Shown one piece after another: positions 33,895 through 43,091 of a DNA stretch of 64,000 bases (position 1 is the first letter of the stretch; each line of letters starts with the position of its first letter). Below the pieces are notes generated by a model. The model made no database searches. It was not told the DNA's origin and saw only the letters and a program-made list of their open reading frames with translations. Source of the stretch: WJMT01 sp041686095. Lineage in GTDB: Bacteria; Acidobacteriota; Aminicenantia; Aminicenantales; Aminicenantaceae. The stretch spans positions 16,866 through 80,865 of the forward strand of contig JAWLEN010000002.1 in NCBI GenBank assembly GCA_041686095.1, in the 5' to 3' direction. A program made the translations under genes and the position numbers.

Positions 33895-35076
33895 GTGAGT
33901 TTGTTTGATAAATGCTATAAGTTTACAAGGGCTGAAGAAGCTCAGCAGATGGGGATATATCCCTATTTTACTCCCATTCAGCAAGTCAATGGAAACAAAG
34001 TCAAAATCGATGGAAAAGATGTGATTATGGTTGGTTCTAATAATTATTTAGGTCTTATCGATCACCCAAAAGTCATGGAGGCAGCCAAAAAGGCTGTTGA
34101 TAAATATGGAGTGGCTACTTGTGGGTCAAGATTCTTAAATGGGACTCTTGATATTCATGTTGAATTAGAAGAAAGGCTGAGCCAATTCATGAAAAAGGAG
34201 TCTGCACTGGCTTTCAGCACTGGATTCCAGACGAATCAGGGAATCATTTCAACTTTGGTGCAGAAAGATGAAGCTATTATTTCAGATGAAATGGTTCATG
34301 CGAGTATCATAGATGCCTGCCGCCTTTCTTATGGAACGGTTTATAAATTCAAACATAATGATATGGATGATTTAGAGAAGGTTCTTTCTTCTTTGAGTAA
34401 GGAATTGGGAAAATTAATCGTGGTGGATGGAGTATTCAGCATGGAAGGTGATCTAGCTGATCTTCCTGGAATTGTCAAATTAGCCAAAAAACATAAGGCC
34501 AAAATAATGGTGGATGACGCTCATGGAATCGGTGTTATGGGGGAGCATGGAAGAGGAACCTGTGAACATTTTGGAGTTGAAGAAGATATTGATATCATAA
34601 TGGGGACTTTCAGCAAATCTTTTGCTTCTTTAGGAGGATTTGTAGCCGGAGAGAAGAAGGTTATTTCTTACATAAAACATTTTGCCCGTTCACTGATATT
34701 TAGTGCCAGCATCACTCCTGCTTCAGTAGCAACAGTCATTGCCAATCTTGATATAATTGAAAGTGAGCCTGAAAGAAGAGTGAGATTATGGGAGATAACA
34801 AAAAAAATGAGGGATGGTTTTCAGTCCATGGGGTATGAAACAGGCCCCACTCAAAGTGCTGTGATTCCTGTAATGATCGGGGATGATGAGAAAGCTTTTA
34901 TGCTCTGGAAGATATTAAGGGAAAAGGGCATATTTACAAATCCGGTTATTTTTCCTGCTGTTCCAAAGGGTCATGCGCTCATAAGAACAAGTTATTCTGC
35001 AACCCACACTGAAGAAGAAATGGATACAGTTCTTAAATTGTTTGAAGAATGTGGAAAAGGGCTTGGAATCATATAA
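33895..35076 (+). CDS. serine palmitoyltransferase-like alpha-oxoamine synthase
   Basis: 393 residues from a GTG start 5 nt after GAGGAGG. Alpha-oxoamine synthases condense an amino acid with an acyl-CoA using PLP. The PLP lysine is K241 in GTFSKSFASLGG, and the N-terminal IYPYF segment, GSRFLNGTLDIHVELE, KHNDMDDLE and the GVFSMEGD and VDDAHGIGV motifs are closest to bacterial serine palmitoyltransferases rather than to BioF or Kbl. It would make 3-ketosphinganine, the first sphingolipid intermediate. An SDR lies divergently upstream and a KAS III-like gene nearby. No dedicated acyl carrier protein or ceramide synthase was seen. Confidence 0.82.
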   Translation: MSLFDKCYKFTRAEEAQQMGIYPYFTPIQQVNGNKVKIDGKDVIMVGSNNYLGLIDHPKVMEAAKKAVDKYGVATCGSRFLNGTLDIHVELEERLSQFMKKESALAFSTGFQTNQGIISTLVQKDEAIISDEMVHASIIDACRLSYGTVYKFKHNDMDDLEKVLSSLSKELGKLIVVDGVFSMEGDLADLPGIVKLAKKHKAKIMVDDAHGIGVMGEHGRGTCEHFGVEEDIDIIMGTFSKSFASLGGFVAGEKKVISYIKHFARSLIFSASITPASVATVIANLDIIESEPERRVRLWEITKKMRDGFQSMGYETGPTQSAVIPVMIGDDEKAFMLWKILREKGIFTNPVIFPAVPKGHALIRTSYSATHTEEEMDTVLKLFEECGKGLGII

Positions 35077-35157
35077 TGTGTTTATTTGAAACGAAAGAAA
35101 GGAATTATTTGTTTAATACTTTAGATACACTTAGATTTAAATAATCCAGGAGAAAGA

Positions 35158-36975
35158 ATGAGAGAAATATCTATCAGATTTGTTTTGATTGTTTTAATAT
35201 TAAGCTTTTTTTCTTATTCCAGTTTGAATGGTCAATCTTCTTTTTTTCCTATCAATCAGATAAAGGAAGGAATGAAGGGAACGGGAAAAACCGCATTCAA
35301 AGGAAAGAAAGTAGAGGAGTTTGGGGTTGAGATATTGGGAATTTTGGAAAACGATCCTAGTGTTGGGCCAAAAAGAAATATCATTTTAGCCAAATTAACC
35401 GGGGGTAATTTGGAAAAAACTGGAGTTGTTCAGGGCATGAGCGGTAGTCCCATCTATTTGCAGGGGAAATTGGCTGGGGCTGTGGCCTACAGTTTCCCTT
35501 TCTCTACAGAAGCTATTGCAGGAATAACCCCTATTGAAGAGATGATGGAGATAAAAAATTCAAAGGAAACACCCTCCACTTATTCTCCCCCCATTCCCAT
35601 AAAAAAACATCTCAGTCTGGAAGAGCTTTCTGAAATGCATGAAAAGTTTAATGTTCTCAATACCAATGTGTTTTATATGGGAAAAAGCCTTGAGCCCATG
35701 AAGATCCCTCTTATGTTCAGCGGTTTTTCGAAAAAAGCTTTTGAGAAGTCAAAACATTTCTTTTCGAACATTGGTTTTAATCCAATGCAGGTGGGATCTA
35801 GAGAACAGGCTGAAAGTAAGACAAATTTCTCGGATATTAATTTAAAAGAAGGAGACCCTCTTGGTGTTCAGATGATATCTGGGGATTTAAGCTTAGCTGC
35901 CACAGGTACCACCACTTTTGTGGACGGTCAAAATGTTTTGGCCTTTGGCCATCCTATGTATAATTTGGGGCCTGTCAGTTATGCCATGACCCAAGCTGAT
36001 GTCATCACCGTAGTTCCCAGTCTTAACACCTCTATGAAGCTTACCTCTACGGGTGCGGTGATAGGAAGCTTCTCTCAGGACCGGTCTTCTGGAGTCTATG
36101 GAGAGCTTGGGAAAACGCCGGATCTTATACCTGTCAATATAGAATTATTCGATTCCGGTAAAAAATCTAAGGATATTCACTTGGAAGTCGTAGAGAATAA
36201 AATTTTAACAGCCTCTTTATTGAATGTCGCGGTCCTCAGCATCATGTCTGCTGAAGAAAGGTCCATAGGAGATCTTACTGTTGAGTTAGAGGGGGTTGTT
36301 TTTCTTGAAAATGGAATGAGTATTCATATGGAAGATTTTTTTTCAGGAAATTTTGATACTTCTGTAAACAATGCTTCAAATTTAGTGGCTGCTATAACTT
36401 ATTTTTTAACTAACAATGAGTTCAAAGAATTGGGAATCCACCGCATTGACCTGAGACTCAATTCCTCAGAAGAAATAAAAATTTCTTATCTTGAAAAAGT
36501 ATGGCTGGATAAATATGATGTTTCACCCGGAGAAAGAATTCAAATTAAGATTTATTCCCGTAATTTCAGAGGAGACAGTGTGTTAGAAGAGGGAGGAATC
36601 ATAGCCCCAAATTTACCCTCTGGTTCTAAATTTTATCTTTTTGTTGGAGACACAGCTTCTATGGGACAGCTGGAAAGAAGCCTTTATCATACTGCGACTT
36701 TTATGCCCCGCAGTCTTTATCAGTTGATTAGGATTTTAAGCAATCAGAGAAAAAATAACCGCATTTATTTAAAGATCCTTGCAGACAAACCCGGTCTTTT
36801 CTTAAAAGGGGAAGAACTGCCCAATCTTCCTCCCAGCATGAAATCAATGTTCTCATCTCCACGTGTGGCGACTTCTGTACCCACAGAGATCAGCAAGTCT
36901 ACATTAAGTAATTTTCAGATCCCAGTTCCATTTGTATTTCAAGGGGCAGCCTTGATTCCCATAAAGATTAAATAA
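35158..36975 (+). CDS. secreted SpoIVB-type (S55) serine peptidase domain protein
   Basis: 605 residues with a signal peptide (about 1-25). The S55 domain (about 30-370) contains GMSGSPIYLQGK with the presumed nucleophile S97, and a second conserved block, GTTTFVDGQNVLAFGHPM, whose histidine may complete the active site. The C-terminal 230 residues are beta-rich and of unknown fold. SpoIVB cleaves a periplasmic-side signalling protein in spore formers; S55 proteins in Gram-negative Acidobacteria-like groups have no assigned role. The beta-propeller gene follows after 60 bp and may be cotranscribed. Confidence 0.85.
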   Translation: MREISIRFVLIVLILSFFSYSSLNGQSSFFPINQIKEGMKGTGKTAFKGKKVEEFGVEILGILENDPSVGPKRNIILAKLTGGNLEKTGVVQGMSGSPIYLQGKLAGAVAYSFPFSTEAIAGITPIEEMMEIKNSKETPSTYSPPIPIKKHLSLEELSEMHEKFNVLNTNVFYMGKSLEPMKIPLMFSGFSKKAFEKSKHFFSNIGFNPMQVGSREQAESKTNFSDINLKEGDPLGVQMISGDLSLAATGTTTFVDGQNVLAFGHPMYNLGPVSYAMTQADVITVVPSLNTSMKLTSTGAVIGSFSQDRSSGVYGELGKTPDLIPVNIELFDSGKKSKDIHLEVVENKILTASLLNVAVLSIMSAEERSIGDLTVELEGVVFLENGMSIHMEDFFSGNFDTSVNNASNLVAAITYFLTNNEFKELGIHRIDLRLNSSEEIKISYLEKVWLDKYDVSPGERIQIKIYSRNFRGDSVLEEGGIIAPNLPSGSKFYLFVGDTASMGQLERSLYHTATFMPRSLYQLIRILSNQRKNNRIYLKILADKPGLFLKGEELPNLPPSMKSMFSSPRVATSVPTEISKSTLSNFQIPVPFVFQGAALIPIKIK

Positions 36976-36990
36976 ATTTTATATTAATTG

Positions 36991-37014
36991 GATGATTCAT
37001 ATGAATAGTTCAGG
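36991..37014 (+). repeat. minimal AT-rich repeat end motif
   Basis: Contains the perfect palindrome ATTCATATGAAT followed by AGTTCAGG, matching the terminal part of the AT-rich repeat family. It lies between the S55 and beta-propeller genes. Confidence 0.45.
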
Positions 37015-37035
37015 AAAATTGAGAGAGAGAAAAAA

Positions 37036-39183
37036 ATGAAAAGAGATCTGTTTATAATAATTTTTGGTTTATTGTTTGTTGTTCAAGGAGTGTATTCTGC
37101 CACTCCTCAGAAATGGACATTGGAGTCATTTGATGATTTTATTAAGGGAAAATTTGAAGGTATAACTGTTTCTTCAGATGGAAGGCTAACTCTTTCCCCG
37201 GTTGAAGAGGAGCTGAAGACTCCCCCTGAAGAGTTTTATCTGTCCATGCTGGTCACCTCAGGAAAGATTGTTTATATAGGTACAGGTCACAAAGGAGCTG
37301 TTTATCGCATTGCAGCCAGTGGCGAACCAGAGCTTTATTTCAAGGCACCAGAAATGGATGTCTACTGCCTTGCCATGGGGCCTGATGGAAGTTTGTATGC
37401 AGGGACTTCTCCCAATGGAAAAATCTATAAAATAACTGAAAAGGGAAAAGGAAATGAGTTTTTCAATCCTCATGAGAAATACATCTGGGACTTAATGTTC
37501 ACTGATGAGGGATCTCTATTGGCTGCAGTGGGAGAGGATGGAGGGATTTATGAGGTTACGCCTAATGGAGAGGGGGTTAAGATTTTTGATTCTGAAGAAA
37601 ATCATATCCTCTGTATGAAGCGTATTTCTGATGAGAGTTTTATCGCAGGAAGCGGTGGCGCTGGGTTGCTCTATAATATTTCTAAAGAAAATAAAGCATC
37701 AGTGATGTTTGAGTCCCCATACGAAGAGGTGAGATCCATTGCCGTTGATGATGAGGGAAATATTTATATAGGAGCCGGAGGGAAAGTCAAAAAATCTGGA
37801 GATAATGATCTTCCTTCAGCTTTATCCACCCAAGCCACAGATGTATCTATTACAGTTAGTTCCTCTGAAGCAGGAGCCCAAAAAATAACCACATCGGATG
37901 AAGACCAGCCCTCCGCTCTTTATAAAATTAAAGTGGATGGAAAAGTTAAGCAGGTTTGGAAATCTGATAAGGACATGATTTATTCTCTCTGCTGGGATGA
38001 TTCAAAGAAAAGGATCGTTTTTGGAACGGGGAGAAGAGGAAGGCTGTATACATCAGATAAAAATGAGGAAATATCTCTTTTATTTCAAAAAGATTCTGAA
38101 CAGGTTTATACTCTTTTTCCCTTTGAAAAGGAAATATACACTCTTTCCAATAATCCTTCAGAAGCAAGCGTGATTCAACCTGAACAAAGATATAATGGAG
38201 AATACACAAGCCGGGTTTATGATACCAAATTGATGTCTTCCTGGGGTAGTATTGAATGGAGAGGAGATCTCCCTTCAGGCACAGTCATCCAGCTCCAAAC
38301 GCGAACCGGAAATTCAAGTCAGCCTTCTTCAACTTGGAGCAACTGGTCTCCTCCTTATAAGAAAGAGAACGGAGAACAGATTTTGAATCCGGATGCTCGT
38401 TATCTTCAGTTTAAAATTTTGTTCAAAACCAATTCAGGAAATGTTTCTCCTTCTGTTCAAAAGGTTATTATTTTTTTCATGCAGCATAATAAGGCTCCGT
38501 CTATAGAAAAAATAAGCATGCTACCTCCCAATACGGTTTTTATAGAACCTCCCAGTGGAGAAGAACAGATATGGGGTTTAGATGCTGATTCTATTGAGGA
38601 CAAAAACAGCAAGAAATCATTTGCCGGGGCCAAGCAGGTCCAAAGAAAGGGATATCAGACTTTTATCTGGCAAGCAGCTGATCCAAATAACGATACTTTG
38701 GTTTATTCCATATACATAAAAAAGACTGAGGATGAAAATTGGCGGATTCTCAAAGATAAATGGACAGAAGAAATATTTACCTTTGATACATTATCACTGC
38801 CTGATGGAGAATATTTAATAAAAGTCAAAGCATCTGATATTCCGTCCAATCCTCAAGAAAGATGTTTGGAAAATGAAAAAATCAGCCTGTCTTTCATCAT
38901 AGATAATTCCATCCCCTCTATTAATGATTTTCAGGCAGTCCGTTCGGGAAGTAAACTAAAAGTCCGATTTACGGTTCGGGATGAATACTCAAGGATAAAA
39001 AAGGTGCGCTTTTTTATCAGAGAGTTAGGATGGAAAATTATTTTTCCTAAGGATGGAATATGCGATTCTACTCAGGAGATGTTTGATTTTTCTGTAGACC
39101 TTCCTGAAAATTTTGATGATATGATCACAGTTAAAGCTGTGGATGAACAGGGAAATGTAGGGGTGGCTCGGACTTCGTTTTAA
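37036..39183 (+). CDS. secreted beta-propeller protein with C-terminal Ig-like/fibronectin-like domains
   Basis: 715 residues with a signal peptide (about 1-22). Repeated segments of the YIGTGHKGAVYRI, YAGTSPNGKIYKI, VGEDGGIYEV and FGTGRRGRLYTS type indicate a beta-propeller of NHL/WD-like blades (about 65-395). A beta-sandwich with RTGNSSQPSSTWSNW resembles a discoidin or laminin-type domain (about 400-480), and the end (about 530-715) is Ig/fibronectin-like with DPNNDTLVY. It probably works in the periplasm or on the cell surface; no catalytic residues are evident. Confidence 0.78.
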   Translation: MKRDLFIIIFGLLFVVQGVYSATPQKWTLESFDDFIKGKFEGITVSSDGRLTLSPVEEELKTPPEEFYLSMLVTSGKIVYIGTGHKGAVYRIAASGEPELYFKAPEMDVYCLAMGPDGSLYAGTSPNGKIYKITEKGKGNEFFNPHEKYIWDLMFTDEGSLLAAVGEDGGIYEVTPNGEGVKIFDSEENHILCMKRISDESFIAGSGGAGLLYNISKENKASVMFESPYEEVRSIAVDDEGNIYIGAGGKVKKSGDNDLPSALSTQATDVSITVSSSEAGAQKITTSDEDQPSALYKIKVDGKVKQVWKSDKDMIYSLCWDDSKKRIVFGTGRRGRLYTSDKNEEISLLFQKDSEQVYTLFPFEKEIYTLSNNPSEASVIQPEQRYNGEYTSRVYDTKLMSSWGSIEWRGDLPSGTVIQLQTRTGNSSQPSSTWSNWSPPYKKENGEQILNPDARYLQFKILFKTNSGNVSPSVQKVIIFFMQHNKAPSIEKISMLPPNTVFIEPPSGEEQIWGLDADSIEDKNSKKSFAGAKQVQRKGYQTFIWQAADPNNDTLVYSIYIKKTEDENWRILKDKWTEEIFTFDTLSLPDGEYLIKVKASDIPSNPQERCLENEKISLSFIIDNSIPSINDFQAVRSGSKLKVRFTVRDEYSRIKKVRFFIRELGWKIIFPKDGICDSTQEMFDFSVDLPENFDDMITVKAVDEQGNVGVARTSF

Positions 39184-39232
39184 TTGGCTCCTTGGTTTCT
39201 CTTGAGATTCATTCAGGATAAGAAATTTGAAA

Positions 39233-39895
39233 ATGGATCATATTTTAGAAAAGATTTCATTTTGTGTGGAAAGAGGAAAAGTTAGTGCTGAATCAAGATA
39301 TCCTCCTGAACTGAGAGGCCAGGAAGGGGCTGATGAACTGACTAGAAAGGCGCTTGATGGGAACATCCCTCCTAGAAAGATTTTGACTTCTGGACTCATA
39401 TCAGGAATGCAGAAGGTAGGGGAAAAGTTTAAGAGAAATGAAATTTATCTTCCTGATGTTTTGGTTGCAGCTAAAGCTATGACCGCAGCCATGGGCCATT
39501 TAAAACCTTATTTTATATCTGGAGATGTCCAGCATAAGGGAAGGATTATAATGGGGACGGTTTCCGGAGATCTGCATGATATCGGAAAAAAGATTGTTGC
39601 TATGTTTTTAGAAGGAAGCGGATGGGAAGTGATTGATTGTGGAGTTGATGTCTCTCCCCAGGATTTTATAAAAGCTATAAACCAAAATAAACCCCTTGCA
39701 GTCGGGATGAGTGCTTTACTCACCACCACCATGGTTAATATGGAAAGAACTGTCAAAGCCATTAAATCAAAATTTCCCGAGGTAAAAGTCTTAGTGGGGG
39801 GAGCTCCGGTTACTGATGCATTTGCTCAAAGAATCGGTGCAGATATGACTTCAGCTCATCCTCAGGAAGCTGTTGATTATCTAGAAAATCAATGA
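39233..39895 (+). CDS. corrinoid-binding protein (MtaC/MtbC-type)
   Basis: 220 residues from the ATG at 39233. An N-terminal helical cap domain (about 1-90) is followed by a B12-binding Rossmann-like domain. The cobalt-coordinating signature is D113-L-H115-D-I-G118, followed downstream by the SALLTTTMVNM and GGAPVTDAFA segments that hold the nucleotide tail. Such proteins shuttle methyl groups between a substrate methyltransferase and an acceptor. No MtaB/MttB-like methyltransferase or RamA-like activator is adjacent, so the methyl donor is unknown. Confidence 0.9.
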   Translation: MDHILEKISFCVERGKVSAESRYPPELRGQEGADELTRKALDGNIPPRKILTSGLISGMQKVGEKFKRNEIYLPDVLVAAKAMTAAMGHLKPYFISGDVQHKGRIIMGTVSGDLHDIGKKIVAMFLEGSGWEVIDCGVDVSPQDFIKAINQNKPLAVGMSALLTTTMVNMERTVKAIKSKFPEVKVLVGGAPVTDAFAQRIGADMTSAHPQEAVDYLENQ

Positions 39896-39933
39896 TTCGA
39901 ATGATCTGTGTTTTTTTAATTTTAGTGCTTTTG

Positions 39934-41259
39934 TCACCACTGTCTGGCTTTTTCTGGCTGCATTTTTGAAAGGTTCAGTCCCCTCTCGTAAGCTCCAATG
40001 ATATAGAGACAAATATCCCTAAGAGAAGAAGGATGATGCAGGGCTTCAGATAAGGACTGCTCTCCCACACTCCAAACGCCACCTCCTCTGATGATCACGA
40101 TTTTGTAGTCGTGTAAGAGGCGGATCAGAGCTTCCCATTTAAAGCTTGGAGGCAGAATGGGGATTACAAGATAGAAAAAGCTTCCTTCTGCATCAATAGG
40201 GACTACCCTGTTTATGGGTTTTTTTTGTCCTGGGGGGATAAAATAAGAAACAGCTTCAGATTCAGGAATATAACAGTGGATAACTGTTTGAAAGTCAGTA
40301 TTTTTATATATCTGTTGGTGGATCGTCATCTCCCTGTCTGGTTCTTTTTTCTCCAAAGAGAGAGGAATTTCCTCAATGGGACCTCTGATCTCTCTGGGTA
40401 TGGAAGCTTTAGGAGCGTAGAGCATCCTGTCCACTCCCCGGATAGACATAGATCCTGTGAAAAAAGGAGAAAGATTAGATTCAAATATTCTGGCTGCGGT
40501 TTTTTTGAATTCTTCACTGATCTCCTTTTCACCTTGAATTTCTCTTGTTTTTTCCCGCTCTTGAGTATATTTTTTGAGAGGATAAGGAAAATATTTTGAA
40601 GGGGATTTTGTGATCTCTTTTCTTAATTTCTGGATATCAATATTAAGTTTATTTGCTAAACGGGCGATATAACCTGAGTTATTGGCTATGCACACATTGA
40701 AAAGGGTTTCTTTCAACGTGCTTCCTTTAGCAAAGATTCCATGTCCCTGAAGCACTGTGGTTTTATGATGAGCCAGTCTTTTTGGTATGATTTTTGCCAT
40801 TTCAGGAGATCCGACCGGCACTTCCACCCAGTCTACTGGAATACTGCCGTTAAGATGATAGAATCCCAATACATCAATGGGAATAAAAGGAGAGGGTTTA
40901 TTGGGTTTTTCTTCCTCATCAAAAGTCATGATGGTGAGCTCTTTAGTGTGGGCATGAATGACTGCACGTACTCCAGGGAGGGAAAGGATTTTTGCGTGTA
41001 TATCTGTTTCTGATGAAGCTTTATAATAACCGAAATCTGTTTCTGAAGGGGAAAGAAAACAGATCTGACTTGGATCCAGATCTCCTTTTTGAGAGCCGGC
41101 AGCTGTGATCACAATTTTTTCATTGCCTTGGTCGTCTTCCCAAAGTGTGGAAATATTTCCGCTGTGGCTGTCTTCTAAATCTTTATCCAGCAGGATACGT
41201 CCGATGGTTTGAAAAAGATGGATTAGCTTTTTATCAGCTTTCCATTGATCAGAGGTCAT
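39934..41259 (-). CDS. tandem class II aldolase/adducin-domain protein with a degenerate second domain
   Basis: 441 residues, two class II aldolase folds in one chain. The first half (about 1-210) has HSGNIS, the catalytic acid in SETDIHAKI, zinc ligands HAH in VIHAHTKE and the third histidine in QGHGIF. The second half (about 235-430) repeats the fold, but TGSMSIRG replaces SGNIS, VIHCYIPE lacks the second histidine, and RGGGVW replaces the third. The second domain is therefore unlikely to bind zinc. The ATG is 1 bp after the AOR stop, so this is the last gene of a four-gene operon. Confidence 0.85.
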   Translation of the reverse strand: MTSDQWKADKKLIHLFQTIGRILLDKDLEDSHSGNISTLWEDDQGNEKIVITAAGSQKGDLDPSQICFLSPSETDFGYYKASSETDIHAKILSLPGVRAVIHAHTKELTIMTFDEEEKPNKPSPFIPIDVLGFYHLNGSIPVDWVEVPVGSPEMAKIIPKRLAHHKTTVLQGHGIFAKGSTLKETLFNVCIANNSGYIARLANKLNIDIQKLRKEITKSPSKYFPYPLKKYTQEREKTREIQGEKEISEEFKKTAARIFESNLSPFFTGSMSIRGVDRMLYAPKASIPREIRGPIEEIPLSLEKKEPDREMTIHQQIYKNTDFQTVIHCYIPESEAVSYFIPPGQKKPINRVVPIDAEGSFFYLVIPILPPSFKWEALIRLLHDYKIVIIRGGGVWSVGEQSLSEALHHPSSLRDICLYIIGAYERGLNLSKMQPEKARQW

Positions 41260-41260
41260 T

Positions 41261-43090
41261 TTATATTCCTTCCAATCCTATGGTTTCAAGTGTTTTTTTG
41301 GAAGGGATTCCTTCTGGAACACTCCATCTTCGGGCTTTGTAATAGTCTTCTCTCATTTGGGTTTGAAATTTATTTGAAAGAACTGTTTTTTTTCCTTGAA
41401 CCGTTATAGACTGTGAGCTGAAACGCTGGGGAAGAGAGTCGTCTGAATATTTCAGTCCAGCTCTGAGATTAAACACTCTTTCCAGAGCAGCGACTCTGTT
41501 AGCCATTTTTTCAAATTCTGCTGAAGAATATTCATATCCTGTGACCCCGCTCAGCATCCGGGACCAGGGTTCTGTGGAGAAAGCAAATCCTGTGAACCGG
41601 CACACTCCTAAAGAGTCTTGAATGATTCCAAGGTTCTGCATATTTCTTATGGCGATAGGGGATTGAAGCTGGCTGAATCTAGGTATTTCTTTGGTTCCGC
41701 CGAAAAAAGCCAGAGAAACAGCATACCCGCCCCTGAGGTGACAGGCTCCAGTAGGAGAAGTCATATACCCAAGAGCTTGAGTGAAAGAAGCTCTGGGATC
41801 ATAGGCAGGGATTTCTAATTTTTTCACGCTCATGGAGAGAGAAGGGTGATTGAAGAGTTCTGCAAACCTGTAAGAGCCTTCTGATATTTGATCACCGATT
41901 CCTTTTCTGTACGCTACAAGTTGGGTGACTTGTTCCAGCATTTCTGCCCTGCCAAATGAAAATTTGATGCCGTTGGTATCTTGGGTGCTTATCAAACCTT
42001 TTTCAAACAGTTCCATAACACAGGCGGTGGTACCCCCCATACTTATGGTGTCCAATCCCAGTTCATTGCAAGAGTAATTGGCTTTGGTTATTGATTTTAA
42101 GTCATAAACTTCGCATTGAGGTCCCAGCATAACCAGGGTTTCATATTCAGGTCCTTCTCCGCTTTGTCCATTAACAGAGGTATGGCGCTGGCAAGCAATG
42201 GGACATCCAAAACAAGCACCAGCTCTTCGGAGTAAATTTTTCTTTATTCTTTCTCCTGATATTTCATCGATTTTATGATCTGAGTGAATATTATCCTGAA
42301 AATTATTATGAGGGAGCATTTCCATAACATTAATGAGTTTAAAAAGTCCGGATGTGCCCAACTCTTTCAGGAGTCTTTTGGTGATGGGGGAGGCTTTCAT
42401 GATATATTCTGCCTGTTCTTTTCCAGCTTTGAATATTTCTTTTTTCTCTATGGATGTTTTTTCATTCCCTGAGACACAAATGGCCTTGAGATTCTTGCTT
42501 CCAAATACAGCTCCAGGTCCTCCTCTTCCATAAGCTCTATTTTTATCATTCATCACAGAGGAGAACTTCACCAGATTTTCTCCGGCTGGGCCAATGCAAA
42601 GAATGTGGTTTTTTTTGGAGTTCTTTTTTAGAATGTCTGTGGTTTTATGCACATCATATCCCCATATCTTTTCAGCAGATTCAAATCTGACGGATTCTGG
42701 ACTGATATGTAGGGTCACAGGTTTTTTGGCCTTTCCTTTAATAAGCACAGCATCATATCCGGCGGATTTCATATAGCGGGCCCAGGTTCCTCCGCAGTTT
42801 GAACTTCCTATAAATCCGGTCAAAGGCGACTTAAACACCATATGACCTCTTGTGGCAGTGGGAGCAGATGTGCCTATGAGTGGAGACGAAGCTATGACTA
42901 TGATATTCTCAGGACTGAGTGGATCACAGGAGGGATTGACTGCATCAAAAAAAATCCGAGTCGCCAGAGCTCTGCCTCCAATATAATCTTGGAGCAGAGA
43001 TTTATTTAGTTTCCGGAGGCGGGACTTTGAAAGAGTCAGATCTATTTCAAGAAGTTTTTTATGAACTCCCCCTCCTTTAAATTCATCCAT
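41261..43090 (-). CDS. aldehyde:ferredoxin oxidoreductase (tungsten/molybdopterin)
   Basis: 609 residues. It oxidises aldehydes to acids with ferredoxin as acceptor, using a bis-pterin tungsten or molybdenum site and one [4Fe-4S] cluster. The N-terminal domain has GGRALATRIFF and RGHMVFKSPLTGFIGSSNCGG; the cluster cysteines are ACFGCPIAC and the distal GVCRFTGFAF. Its ATG lies 1 bp after the EF-P stop (TAAAATG), so it is translationally coupled. The downstream aldolase-type protein could supply or use an aldehyde substrate. Confidence 0.93.
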   Translation of the reverse strand: MDEFKGGGVHKKLLEIDLTLSKSRLRKLNKSLLQDYIGGRALATRIFFDAVNPSCDPLSPENIIVIASSPLIGTSAPTATRGHMVFKSPLTGFIGSSNCGGTWARYMKSAGYDAVLIKGKAKKPVTLHISPESVRFESAEKIWGYDVHKTTDILKKNSKKNHILCIGPAGENLVKFSSVMNDKNRAYGRGGPGAVFGSKNLKAICVSGNEKTSIEKKEIFKAGKEQAEYIMKASPITKRLLKELGTSGLFKLINVMEMLPHNNFQDNIHSDHKIDEISGERIKKNLLRRAGACFGCPIACQRHTSVNGQSGEGPEYETLVMLGPQCEVYDLKSITKANYSCNELGLDTISMGGTTACVMELFEKGLISTQDTNGIKFSFGRAEMLEQVTQLVAYRKGIGDQISEGSYRFAELFNHPSLSMSVKKLEIPAYDPRASFTQALGYMTSPTGACHLRGGYAVSLAFFGGTKEIPRFSQLQSPIAIRNMQNLGIIQDSLGVCRFTGFAFSTEPWSRMLSGVTGYEYSSAEFEKMANRVAALERVFNLRAGLKYSDDSLPQRFSSQSITVQGKKTVLSNKFQTQMREDYYKARRWSVPEGIPSKKTLETIGLEGI

Positions 43091-43091
43091 T

